Assembly (NCBI GenBank): GCA_902620895.1
Contig: CACNJU010000006.1
Coordinates: 1-64,000 of the forward strand
DNA: 64,000 nt
DNA from: an uncultured Prochlorococcus sp.
GTDB lineage: Bacteria; Cyanobacteriota; Cyanobacteriia; PCC-6307; Cyanobiaceae
Direction: 5' to 3'
Positions 47,738-54,714 of this stretch are shown piece after piece. The notes beneath the pieces are model-generated. The model was not told where the DNA came from. It ran no database searches and saw only the letters and a list, made by a program, of their open reading frames with translations. The position numbers and the translations under genes were made by a program. Position 1 is the first letter of the stretch; each line of letters opens with the position of its first letter.

Positions 47738-48486
47738 TAACGTTTTATTGCCACTTGCCAATAAGGATAATCTAAATTTGATTTTTCTCTAAGTAATTGT
47801 AATTTTCTAGAATTTATTTTTACTACTATTCCATCTGTTGGATATTTACTAAAAAGTTTCCCCTCTAGCCATTGTTTTCTAAATACTTCAACTTGGCTCG
47901 TAAAGTTGCATGAAATATCCTGAGGGATCGTGAAGCCAAGCTTTGAAAGACTTTTTTTGGATTCATATTGGTTAAGTGTTGAATTAAGTATTTGAAATGC
48001 GCAGAAGCTAAGACTTTCAGAAAATCCTTCTTTAGCTCTTAGAAATCCAGAAGCGATTCTTTGGGAGATATTTGGACTTTGGTTGGGTGCATATAATTCA
48101 CCTCTAACTTGAAGAACTCCCCGTAAAGGCAGACTATTGGGAATGTCTTGAACTTTAATAAGTTTACTAGTAACGTCTGCCCCTTTTCTTGAAATTGCTT
48201 TCTCCAAGGTTCCATCCCTATATTGCAAAGCAACAGCACAACCATCAATTTTTGGTTCAATTAATAATCTGGTATCTACTAATAGTCCTTTCAAAAATTC
48301 ATCTATTGAATCCTTTTCTAATGAAGGTAAAACTAGTTTATTTTTCTTTTTAAAGTAATCACAATTTGGGTTTGTTCTTAATAAATTTTTTTCAAGTTGG
48401 TCGAACTGCTTATCAGAGATTAAAGCATTACCATTTCTATAATTATCGTCATACCATTCAATTCGTTCTTCTAAATAAGTCTTCAT
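47737..48486 (-). CDS. Minimal NAD+-dependent DNA-ligase-like protein
   Basis: 249 residues. The N terminus ('YLEERIEWYDDNYRNGNALISDKQFDQLE') resembles the Ia domain of LigA, which binds NMN. The adenylated lysine is in 'LIEPKIDGCAVALQYRDG', followed by 'LQVRGELYAP', 'RIASGFLRAK' and 'YPTDGIVVKIN'. The protein ends right after the adenylation domain ('YPYWQVAIKR'), so the OB-fold, zinc, HhH and BRCT domains of LigA are missing. It could self-adenylate, but nick sealing is uncertain. Flanked by microprotein genes on both sides. Confidence 0.82.
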   Translation of the reverse strand: MKTYLEERIEWYDDNYRNGNALISDKQFDQLEKNLLRTNPNCDYFKKKNKLVLPSLEKDSIDEFLKGLLVDTRLLIEPKIDGCAVALQYRDGTLEKAISRKGADVTSKLIKVQDIPNSLPLRGVLQVRGELYAPNQSPNISQRIASGFLRAKEGFSESLSFCAFQILNSTLNQYESKKSLSKLGFTIPQDISCNFTSQVEVFRKQWLEGKLFSKYPTDGIVVKINSRKLQLLREKSNLDYPYWQVAIKR

Positions 48487-48693
48487 TTAATACGATGGCT
48501 TAAGTTTTTGTTCAGGTATCCAACTTGGTTTATCTATAATCCATTTTTCTCTATCTTCATATTTAACAGTCCATAAAAGAAATGAAGAAATTTCTTTTAG
48601 AGCTATGCCAACCAAATATCTTGTTTTTGGACTGATTGATATAAATCCAAATAATAATATTAATAAAATAAGTTTAAACATACCTTTAATCAT
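48487..48693 (-). CDS. 68-aa protein with N-terminal TM
   Basis: 'MIKGMFKLILLILLFGFISIS' is a membrane anchor or signal, followed by an amphipathic Trp-rich stretch ('SFLLWTVKYEDREKWIIDKPSW'). Its stop abuts the start of the ligase-like gene, so they are probably one transcript. Confidence 0.55.
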   Translation of the reverse strand: MIKGMFKLILLILLFGFISISPKTRYLVGIALKEISSFLLWTVKYEDREKWIIDKPSWIPEQKLKPSY

Positions 48694-48724
48694 TTAAAAA
48701 CTCAGCGTAATTTTTGCGAACTTT

Positions 48725-48982
48725 TTAATTAATGCAATTCTTATAACCCTCAATCTGTGCTAGTTCATCAATATTCAAACCTGTTTCTTCTAGTAAAGTT
48801 TCTCCTATATCTTCCTTATTAAATTTAGTTAAAGCTGCTTTAATAGAGTACTTAATACATTGGTTTTTGTATTTTGCTTCTTTGACAACAGGAGATAAAT
48901 AAAAACCAAACAAGATGATAAAAGCCCCATAGGTTACAACTTTTCTATGGTTTTTCCACCATTCATAAAATTTATTGGACAC
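48725..48982 (-). CDS. 85-aa single-TM protein with two-cysteine tail
   Basis: A short cytoplasmic start ('MSNKFYEWWKNHRKVV'), one membrane span (about 17-32), then a hydrophilic part with Cys in 'KNQCIKYS' and 'GYKNCIN' that may form a disulfide. No family recognised. Confidence 0.55.
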   Translation of the reverse strand: MSNKFYEWWKNHRKVVTYGAFIILFGFYLSPVVKEAKYKNQCIKYSIKAALTKFNKEDIGETLLEETGLNIDELAQIEGYKNCIN

Positions 48983-49051
48983 GAAAAATAAATTACTATT
49001 TTCTATTTTAAATTGACTGTCAACAAATTACTTTAGAAATTTAAGGATTGG

Positions 49052-49360
49052 TTAATTTATTGTTTTTTCATTAATAGATTTAACCCAAGCATAATATCTT
49101 GATTTTCTAATCCTTTGCTCTTTCGAAACTAATCTATCCGCAGATTCTAGAGGTGATTCTCCTTTCTCAACTTTTGTTGTAATAGAAATACCGAAACCTT
49201 TTGCTTCAATTTTTGCAATGCCACCCTCTAAAAAAAATAAAAAAGACCAACCTTTGCTCCATCCTAAATAGAAGGGATTTCGATACATTGCATTCTTTTG
49301 GAGATACTCTTTAAATGATATTTTCCTTTTCAAGGAGTTACTTGTATTCACTATTACCAA
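49052..49360 (-). CDS. Conserved hypothetical protein, 102 aa
   Basis: Basic protein with an aromatic central block ('NPFYLGWSKGWSFLFFLEGG') and 'FGISITTKVEKGESPLESADRLV'. No clear membrane span or motif. Divergent from the DUF1651 B promoter. Confidence 0.5.
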   Translation of the reverse strand: MVIVNTSNSLKRKISFKEYLQKNAMYRNPFYLGWSKGWSFLFFLEGGIAKIEAKGFGISITTKVEKGESPLESADRLVSKEQRIRKSRYYAWVKSINEKTIN

Positions 49361-49428
49361 ATAAGAAGTTTACGGCTGATTATTCCTGGAAAGTAAATTT
49401 AGTATTTAAATAATTTCCAGAGGAATAC

Positions 49429-49457
49429 TTGACGTTTAAGAGTAGTACATTTATATT
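49429..49457 (+). promoter_or_regulatory. Promoter of DUF1651 locus B
   Basis: TTGACG, 17 bp, TATATT, with AGTAGTAC/TAGTAC repeats. The same layout occurs before locus A. Confidence 0.55.
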
Positions 49458-49480
49458 AATAGTACAACTGTATTATCTTC

Positions 49481-49771
49481 ATGACTTCAGGAGTCGCTAA
49501 TGTTCGGACTTATTTTTATCGTAACAGCCTTATTGACCCCCCAACTGGCTGGTTGTTTAACAAAAAAAGTGGTTTATTGATTTTTTTTGAGAGTTATAAG
49601 AAATCTCTATCTAATAACTTGCAAGTATATACTCACCTTTTCTATGCAAATGAATTAGGTGAACCAGCCCAAATTAAAAATTCAAGACTTCATTCTATTG
49701 AGTGTGCTTGTGAAACATGGAATGAATTAATTTCAGGAGGTTGGCAAATTGTTACTAATAAATTCCAGTAA
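49481..49771 (+). CDS. DUF1651 family protein (locus B)
   Basis: 96 residues, paralog of the 47035 gene: 'PTGWLFNKKSGLLIFFESYK', 'FYANELGEPAQIKNSR' and 'ACETWNELISGGW'. An AGGAG lies between the main ATG and a second ATG at 49500 that opens a 26-codon ORF in another frame, as in locus A. A broken zinc-ribbon gene follows at once. Confidence 0.75.
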   Translation: MTSGVANVRTYFYRNSLIDPPTGWLFNKKSGLLIFFESYKKSLSNNLQVYTHLFYANELGEPAQIKNSRLHSIECACETWNELISGGWQIVTNKFQ

Positions 49772-49773
49772 TC

Positions 49774-50007
49774 ATGATCAAGGTAAATCCGTCAAAATGG
49801 GAATATCTAAAAGAATCTACCCTAAAACGAAAACGAACAAAGATTTGTATTACTTGCAATCACTTTCGCTAAAGCACTACAGAAACTTTTGCTACTATCT
49901 TGATCTGTCCAAAATACGAAAAACGCATACCACAGGGTGATCATTTACTTAAAGGCTGTGATTATTGGCAAAAAAATAGGACGATATTTTCCCCGGAAGC
50001 ATCTTAA
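49774..50007 (+). pseudogene. Zinc-ribbon microprotein gene interrupted by an in-frame TAA
   Basis: Reading from the ATG at 49774, 'MIKVNPSKWEYLKEST' and 'KICITCNHFR' are followed by TAA at 49870-49872. The same frame then continues for 44 sense codons ('STTETFATILICPKYEKRI', 'GDHLLKGCDYW'). Cys pairs lie on both sides of the stop (CITC, then C...GC), so an intact four-Cys zinc ribbon of about 77 residues is implied. A single AAA-to-TAA change would explain it. The track ORF at 49749 is another frame. Confidence 0.7.
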
Positions 50008-50107
50008 TTATTATCTAATTAAATTTCTCTAGGTAGAGATATTTAATTATGTAAACAAAGCATTATTTTATACAACTTAAAAAATTCTTTTTAAGTAATT
50101 TTGAAGC

Positions 50108-50209
50108 ATGATTCAATTCTACTTTTCCATATTTTTATTAGTTGTGCTTACATTTTTTGCACTTTTATTAGATGCACCAGAATTGGCATCTTTAATTCAA
50201 ACATTTTAG
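50108..50209 (+). CDS. 33-aa single-TM microprotein
   Basis: Not in the ORF track. 'MIQFYFSIFLLVVLTFFALLL' is one membrane span, with a short 'DAPELASLIQTF' tail. Clean ATG and TAG; no strong Shine-Dalgarno. Confidence 0.5.
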   Translation: MIQFYFSIFLLVVLTFFALLLDAPELASLIQTF

Positions 50210-50291
50210 AAAATAATAAATCAGCATTTTTACTGATTTACTTTCTTAATAAGTAAGGCGTAAGTTTAACTTGTTGAATAGGAGGGATCTA

Positions 50292-50333
50292 ATGATTGAC
50301 AGTCCACCAGAGGAGTTTAATTATAAAATTTAA
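50292..50333 (+). CDS. Possible 13-aa ORF with strong Shine-Dalgarno
   Basis: AGGAGGGATCTA precedes ATG of 'MIDSPPEEFNYKI', and a strong terminator follows 27 bp later. The unit may be a microprotein or a small RNA; the ORF alone is weak evidence. Confidence 0.25.
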   Translation: MIDSPPEEFNYKI

Positions 50334-50359
50334 ATCTAGATAAAACTAATGCTAAATCT

Positions 50360-50395
50360 GGAATGAATCTTCTATTTGAGATTCATTCCTTTTTA
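50360..50395 (+). terminator. Strong intrinsic terminator
   Basis: An 11-bp perfect stem, GGAATGAATCT / AGATTCATTCC with an 8-nt loop, followed by TTTTT. Confidence 0.8.
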
Positions 50396-50499
50396 ATTTC
50401 TTTTAAAAATGTAAATTATAAATATTAAATTTTAAAAGTAAAAAATCTCTTCATATTAAAATGATTTAGGCCTAAGTCTCTTCCAAGATAGTGCTAACT

Positions 50500-50682
50500 T
50501 TACCTGAATCCAAAACCTGTTTTTTGTTCTTCTTTTTCTTCCCATTCATTAATAATTAGTTTAAGTAAACTTTTAAGTTCTGAATTTGAAGCATTAGTAT
50601 CTTTTTGAAGATTTATACAAATGTTTTTTATTTCCTCAAAAGCATTATCAATTAATATTGTTTTTTGATCTGGATTAGCCAT
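50500..50682 (-). CDS. 60-aa soluble protein
   Basis: Helical and acidic ('NAFEEIKNICINLQKDTNAS', 'LLKLIINEWEEKEEQK'). No motif. Six bases downstream of the 65-aa membrane protein, so probably the same transcript. Confidence 0.5.
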   Translation of the reverse strand: MANPDQKTILIDNAFEEIKNICINLQKDTNASNSELKSLLKLIINEWEEKEEQKTGFGFR

Positions 50683-50688
50683 TGAATT

Positions 50689-50886
50689 TTAAAATGCTCC
50701 ATTACAGTTGAACCCACTGCAGTTAATAACCCTGAAAATATTCATTATAAAGTTGTGGAATCTTTCATCATAAAAAAATGCCCAGGTTGTAAATATAGCA
50801 AAACCAGAGACAGCAAAAGCAGCATATTGAAGCCAATGGATTCCATAGCTGTCTAATCCATTTTTATCAAAATCAGAATTACTCAA
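50689..50886 (-). CDS. 65-aa single-TM protein
   Basis: 'IHWLQYAAFAVSGFAIFTTWAF' is a membrane span. The C-terminal tail 'RVINCSGFNCNGAF' carries two cysteines. No family recognised. Confidence 0.55.
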   Translation of the reverse strand: MSNSDFDKNGLDSYGIHWLQYAAFAVSGFAIFTTWAFFYDERFHNFIMNIFRVINCSGFNCNGAF

Positions 50887-50983
50887 TTGCTTTTTTACCT
50901 ATAATAAAAATTTTTTTTTTAAAAGGAGAGTTTGTTTTGAACGAGAGATTTATTTTTTTTTAAGTCCTTAATGTATTGATCAT

Positions 50984-51238
50984 TTAAATAAAACCAGGTA
51001 TTATCCACCCAAAAAAACCGTAGTTTATTATCAAAGCAAAAAAACCAATCATAGCTAATCTCCCATTTGTTATTTCGACATTTTTCCAAAATTTTCCCAT
51101 GTAGTTTTTATTTTTTTTCGAGTTTCTATCTATCAAATAATTTGGTTCTAAAGGTTCTTGCAACCTTTTGATGGCGTATAAAGAGAATTGAATTGTAATT
51201 GCGATGATAACAACTATAAAACTAGTAAGTGAATCCAT
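50984..51238 (-). CDS. hli: High-light-inducible protein (Hli) with extra N-terminal TM
   Basis: 84 residues. The C-terminal chlorophyll-binding helix 'VEITNGRLAMIGFFALIINYG' has the ExxNGRxAMIGF motif of Hli/CAB-type proteins. Hli proteins bind pigments and protect photosystem assembly under light stress. Unusually, residues 5-22 ('TSFIVVIIAITIQFSLYA') form a second hydrophobic helix before a Lys-rich linker. Confidence 0.88.
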   Translation of the reverse strand: MDSLTSFIVVIIAITIQFSLYAIKRLQEPLEPNYLIDRNSKKNKNYMGKFWKNVEITNGRLAMIGFFALIINYGFFGWIIPGFI

Positions 51239-51593
51239 TTTTAGATTTCATATGTGATCAATTAGTAAGTCGAAGAGTAAATGACATTTGTATACATCAA
51301 ACATTTCCTTAATTCTGCTTTATTGACAGAGGAAACCTTTACTTGAATTATTAAAGAATGTAACATATTTAAAAAAAATTAGTATGAATTCTTACTTTTT
51401 CTTTGGATTTCACATTTTTTAAATACTTTACTGTTACATTTATGTGTCAGCAGCATACTAAGACTAGTCTTAATTTAATTACAGAATTAGCTGTAAATTT
51501 TTCACTTCAGATCAGATAAAGTTTTGAAAAATTTTTATACCGGATATATTTTCAATGTTATTTATTTAAAATATTTTTAATAACTAAAAATTA
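51239..51593. other. Intergenic region upstream of hli
   Basis: 355 bp without a supported gene. It contains a perfect 14-bp palindrome TAAGACTAGTCTTA (51459-51472) and a TTACAG/CTGTAA inverted repeat (51479-51496), both possible regulator sites for hli. Confidence 0.5.
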
Positions 51594-51713
51594 TTATTTT
51601 TGTTTGATTTCCGGAAGGTAGAATTTATTGCCTAATGTATAACCAATTGACATCAGAACGAACCCAATAAGTTGAGGTAAATGAGAATTTGCTAGTAAGG
51701 TTTTTTCAATCAT
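51594..51713 (-). CDS. 39-aa single-TM microprotein
   Basis: Not in the ORF track. 'MIEKTLLANSHLPQLIGFVLM' then 'SIGYTLGNKFYLPEIKQK': a short hydrophobic helix with a basic end. Confidence 0.5.
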   Translation of the reverse strand: MIEKTLLANSHLPQLIGFVLMSIGYTLGNKFYLPEIKQK

Positions 51714-51764
51714 TTCTCAATCTATAAATTTCTATAATAATAAAAAATTTTAAATAACGTAAGT

Positions 51765-51950
51765 CTATTTTCTTTTTGATTCTTTAATCTCCCCAGATTT
51801 TTTTAGTGAATTAACAAGTCTTTCATTTTCTGTTTTTAAATTTTCTAATGCAGATTTTGTGAATTGTTCTTTAGCCTCAAATTTTGCTGAACTTATAACT
51901 TTTTTATTAGGGAGTTTTTTCTTCGGTTCTGACTTCATATTAAACAGCAA
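51765..51950 (-). CDS. 61-aa Lys/Glu-rich protein, relative of the 55745 gene
   Basis: Highly charged, helical. 'ALENLKTENERLVNSLKKSG' resembles 'LKVLTNENDFLVKNLKKAG' of the minus-strand 41-aa gene at 55745, so they look like paralogs. Possible coiled coil. Confidence 0.5.
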   Translation of the reverse strand: MLFNMKSEPKKKLPNKKVISSAKFEAKEQFTKSALENLKTENERLVNSLKKSGEIKESKRK

Positions 51951-52036
51951 TTTAAAAAATTTTAGAAGTTATTTTTTTGAGTTAGGTATTATTTTTTACA
52001 GTTTTCTGGTTAATAATATTTGTTTACATAGAAAAA

Positions 52037-52249
52037 TTAATCTTTATCTTTTGGGAGCCTTAACCATCCAGTAGTCCATTCTGATTTTAGTTTTGCCCAT
52101 GAGATTCTTTTAATATCTTTTTTATTTTTGGTAGGAAAAATATCAACCCATCTATCGTCATTTTTCCCACCATAAGCTTTAACTTGAAAATGCCTATTAC
52201 CATTAATTGTTTTTGGTGCTGTCCAACACAAAGTAGGAGGCCATTTCAT
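52037..52249 (-). CDS. Trp-rich small protein (TIGR02450/DUF2389)
   Basis: 70 residues with six Trp. 'LCWTAPKTINGNRHFQVKAYGG' and 'KRISWAKLKSEWTTGWLRLP' fit the tryptophan-rich TIGR02450 family. Function unknown. Confidence 0.72.
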   Translation of the reverse strand: MKWPPTLCWTAPKTINGNRHFQVKAYGGKNDDRWVDIFPTKNKKDIKRISWAKLKSEWTTGWLRLPKDKD

Positions 52250-52273
52250 GAGAAACTTTTAAAAGTTAAAAAA

Positions 52274-52360
52274 CTAAAGGTTGCTTTGCCCTGTTAACAC
52301 TAAACCATAATATGCAATCGTACCAAGGATAAGAACTATTCCTAATATTCTAATAATCAT
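52274..52360 (-). CDS. 28-aa single-TM microprotein
   Basis: Not in the ORF track. 'MIIRILGIVLILGTIAYYGL' is one hydrophobic helix ending 'VLTGQSNL'. Size and shape recall tiny photosystem subunits, but no family is assigned. Confidence 0.45.
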   Translation of the reverse strand: MIIRILGIVLILGTIAYYGLVLTGQSNL

Positions 52361-52430
52361 GATTAATATTTTTAAAATTCAAATTATATTAGGGAAATTT
52401 AATAAATTTGCGTTGAAGATTTAATATTTT

Positions 52431-52640
52431 CTAATTTTTCCTTTTTTTATTTCTGACTATGGAGTGGCAAGATTCAGGATGCCATTCATTCTGAATCTTG
52501 CCAATAAAATCATAAATAAATGAATCGGGACATCCAGTTTTTTTTTGAAGTTCTGAAAGTTCTTCTTTAATGAATTCATATACACTCGTTATTACCCCTA
52601 AATTTTGTTCTTGGGAGGGAGCCCATTTATTATTCTCCAT
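52431..52640 (-). CDS. 69-aa soluble protein
   Basis: 'MENNKWAPSQEQNLGVITSV', 'FIKEELSELQKKTGCPDSFI' and a basic C terminus ('RNKKRKN'). Overlaps the upstream 63-aa gene by 11 bp. Confidence 0.5.
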   Translation of the reverse strand: MENNKWAPSQEQNLGVITSVYEFIKEELSELQKKTGCPDSFIYDFIGKIQNEWHPESCHSIVRNKKRKN

Positions 52641-52821
52641 TAATATTTTTTAAATTATTTTCCACAATATCGTAATAGGTTATGTCTCCATAATCAGCAT
52701 CTGAACAACATGAATCTCCATATAGTTGCTCTAACAAATCGTACGCATCTGAATACTTATCAAAACTTTGAACTGTTAACTCGTCATCTTTACCATCAAT
52801 TCTAATTAATTTGTAGGTCAT
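52630..52821 (-). CDS. 63-aa acidic protein
   Basis: 'TYKLIRIDGKDDELTVQSFD' then 'LYGDSCCSDADYGDITYYDI', with a Cys-Cys pair. Probably translated together with the overlapping 69-aa gene. Confidence 0.5.
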   Translation of the reverse strand: MTYKLIRIDGKDDELTVQSFDKYSDAYDLLEQLYGDSCCSDADYGDITYYDIVENNLKNINGE

Positions 52822-52880
52822 ATTTTACTTAGATGCAAAAAGTTTTTTTGATTCATTAGATCATCTTATAAATAAAAATC

Positions 52881-53087
52881 TTATTTAGGAGTATTAGTTG
52901 GGTAAAGCTTCTGAATTTTATTTTTTTGAATTTCTATTTTTCTTCTTTCATATTTTTTCGCCATAATTTTTCTGATGAATAATTGTGGGATAAGCCAAAC
53001 TAACGCGATAGCTATAGCCATGAAAGCAGGATTTCTCCACGTTAATCTAATAATCTCTTGAATAAATTCTTGATTGAAAATTTCCAT
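52881..53087 (-). CDS. 68-aa single-TM protein
   Basis: 'PAFMAIAIALVWLIPQLFI' is a membrane span, followed by a very basic tail ('RKIMAKKYERRKIEIQKNK'). Confidence 0.5.
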   Translation of the reverse strand: MEIFNQEFIQEIIRLTWRNPAFMAIAIALVWLIPQLFIRKIMAKKYERRKIEIQKNKIQKLYPTNTPK

Positions 53088-53260
53088 ACATTAAATTTTG
53101 ATGATAAAAATATCTTTACTTTCTTTTATAAAATCTTTTAGATTTCATAAACCATCATAACCTTAAAAAATATAATAAGGAATTTTATAAATTTTTTCTT
53201 TTTCTAGTTCGTTTTCTTTTATATTTGGATTTAGATTAATTTTTATTTTTTAGTTTAGAG

Positions 53261-53926
53261 ATGTCGACTTATCTAATTACAGGATCAAATAGGGGTATTG
53301 GATTAGAACTATGTAAACAAATTCATAAGAGGGGAGATAATGTAATTGCAACTTGTAGGAAAGCTTCAGAAGAACTTAGAAATTTGGGAGTGAGAATTGA
53401 AGAGAATATAGAAATTTCTTCAGATGAGTCGATAACAAATTTGTGTAAAAAACTATCTGGAGTTAATTTAGATTGCTTAATTCATAATGCAGGAATTTAT
53501 GAATTTAATTCTTTCGAAAACTTAGAAAAGAAAAGTATTTTGCGTCAATTTGAAGTCAATGCATTGAGCCCAATATGTATGACTCAATCACTTAAACATC
53601 TTTTAAAAAGATCCTCTAAAGTTGCTTTTATCACAAGTAGAATGGGATCAATTGAAGATAATACATCAGGAAGTTCTTATGGTTACAGGATGTCTAAGGT
53701 CGCCTTGTCCATGGCCGCAAAATCACTTTCCATAGATTTATCAAGGGAAGATATTTATGTAGCTATTTTGCATCCTGGGTTAGTGAGTACAAGAATGACT
53801 GGCTTTACAAGAAATGGAATTAGTCCTGAAGAATCAGTAAATGGCCTTTTGAAACGTATTGATTCTCTAAATAAAAATAACTCGGGTACGTTTTGGCATG
53901 CCAACGGTGAAGTTTTGCCTTGGTAA
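53261..53926 (+). CDS. Short-chain dehydrogenase/reductase
   Basis: 221 residues. 'YLITGSNRGIGLELCKQ' (TGxxxGxG), 'IHNAGIYEF' (NAG), 'AFITSRMGSI' (catalytic Ser) and 'SYGYRMSKVAL' (YxxxK). Complete classical SDR, C-factor-like in its short length. Substrate unknown. It is the one conventional enzyme within the microprotein region. Confidence 0.85.
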   Translation: MSTYLITGSNRGIGLELCKQIHKRGDNVIATCRKASEELRNLGVRIEENIEISSDESITNLCKKLSGVNLDCLIHNAGIYEFNSFENLEKKSILRQFEVNALSPICMTQSLKHLLKRSSKVAFITSRMGSIEDNTSGSSYGYRMSKVALSMAAKSLSIDLSREDIYVAILHPGLVSTRMTGFTRNGISPEESVNGLLKRIDSLNKNNSGTFWHANGEVLPW

Positions 53927-54043
53927 TATCAATACATTTATATTGAAGAGATTTATATTTTTAATTTGTTAAAAAAATTTTAAATTTTTAACGAATTTCT
54001 TTCCTTGTTTAATTCTTTTGGTTATCTTTAAAAAAACATTAGT

Positions 54044-54055
54044 AAAGGAGGTGAT
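54044..54055 (+). promoter_or_regulatory. Extended Shine-Dalgarno (AAAGGAGGTGAT)
   Basis: Twelve bases exactly complementary to the 3' tail of 16S rRNA (ATCACCTCCTTT), four bases before a TTG start. Confidence 0.75.
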
Positions 54056-54058
54056 TCA

Positions 54059-54181
54059 TTGTCGTATCTACCGAAAAATGCGGTTATCAAAGAGGCCGTG
54101 AATTCAGTATTTTCATCACATTCATCGGTCTCTTTTTCTTTGATTAAGAAAAAAGGTTTTATAATCAATAGATTTATATAA
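54059..54181 (+). CDS. 40-aa ORF with extended Shine-Dalgarno
   Basis: Not in the ORF track. TTG start four bases after AAAGGAGGTGAT. 'MSYLPKNAVIKEAVNSVFSS' then 'SVSFSLIKKKGFIINRFI': soluble, basic C terminus. A terminator at 54205 closes the unit. Function unknown. Confidence 0.55.
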   Translation: MSYLPKNAVIKEAVNSVFSSHSSVSFSLIKKKGFIINRFI

Positions 54182-54204
54182 ATCATTAACTTAATAATTA
54201 AAAG

Positions 54205-54238
54205 CTCTGCATCTCAAGAAGTTGCAGAGTTTTTTTTA
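54205..54238 (+). terminator. Intrinsic terminator
   Basis: CTCTGCA-loop-TGCAGAG followed by a run of T, 23 bp after the 40-aa ORF. Confidence 0.8.
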
Positions 54239-54267
54239 TGAATTTATATAATCTTTCAAATTGTACT

Positions 54268-54369
54268 CTATCTTTTTTGGCCGAAATAAATTAAGGCTAA
54301 AAAAGATATTGTGCTTACAAAAGCGATTAAATACCATCCAGTTGAGGAGTTACTAACTACTTCAGTCAT
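54268..54369 (-). CDS. 33-aa single-TM microprotein (operon gene 4)
   Basis: Not in the ORF track. 'MTEVVSNSSTGWYLIAFVST' then 'ISFLALIYFGQKR'. One membrane helix. Its ATG directly follows the upstream stop with no gap. Confidence 0.5.
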   Translation of the reverse strand: MTEVVSNSSTGWYLIAFVSTISFLALIYFGQKR

Positions 54370-54459
54370 TTATTTTGAATTATCGGAGGAATTGATTATT
54401 TGGGTAAATATCACAATTGATATCATTAAAAAAACTAAAAGGATGTAAGTTAAGTTCAT
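54370..54459 (-). CDS. 29-aa single-TM microprotein (operon gene 3)
   Basis: Not in the ORF track. 'MNLTYILLVFLMISIVIFTQ' is a membrane helix, then 'IINSSDNSK'. End-to-end with genes on both sides. Confidence 0.5.
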   Translation of the reverse strand: MNLTYILLVFLMISIVIFTQIINSSDNSK

Positions 54460-54714
54460 TTATAGAAAAAAGCTAATTATCAAAAAGATTATTCCTAGAA
54501 CTACCGTGACAATTGCTCCATCTACTAATAAGTCTTTCCATGTATAACTTTTAAGCATCCTTGTTTTATCTTCTTCACTCATAAGGTTCTTTAACCACGT
54601 CCAATTTAAAAGCTTTGTCAATGCAAAACCAAAAATTAAATGACCAATCAAAATACCAATTAGATCAATTCTAGAAATATCTTTAGTAAGACCTGTAATA
54701 ATAAAAAAGTCCAC
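54460..54714 (-). CDS. 84-aa two-TM protein (operon gene 2)
   Basis: N-terminal span ('IGILIGHLIFGFALTKLL') and C-terminal span ('GAIVTVVLGIIFLIISFFL') with a charged loop. No family recognised. Overlaps the upstream 75-aa gene by one base. Confidence 0.55.
   Translation of the reverse strand: MDFFIITGLTKDISRIDLIGILIGHLIFGFALTKLLNWTWLKNLMSEEDKTRMLKSYTWKDLLVDGAIVTVVLGIIFLIISFFL

Noticed and set aside
49500-49580. 26-aa ORF as a lipoprotein signal (LAGC)
   Set aside because: It looks like a lipobox, but the frame ends 7 residues after the Cys, so a real lipoprotein is unlikely; kept only as a leader-peptide hypothesis.
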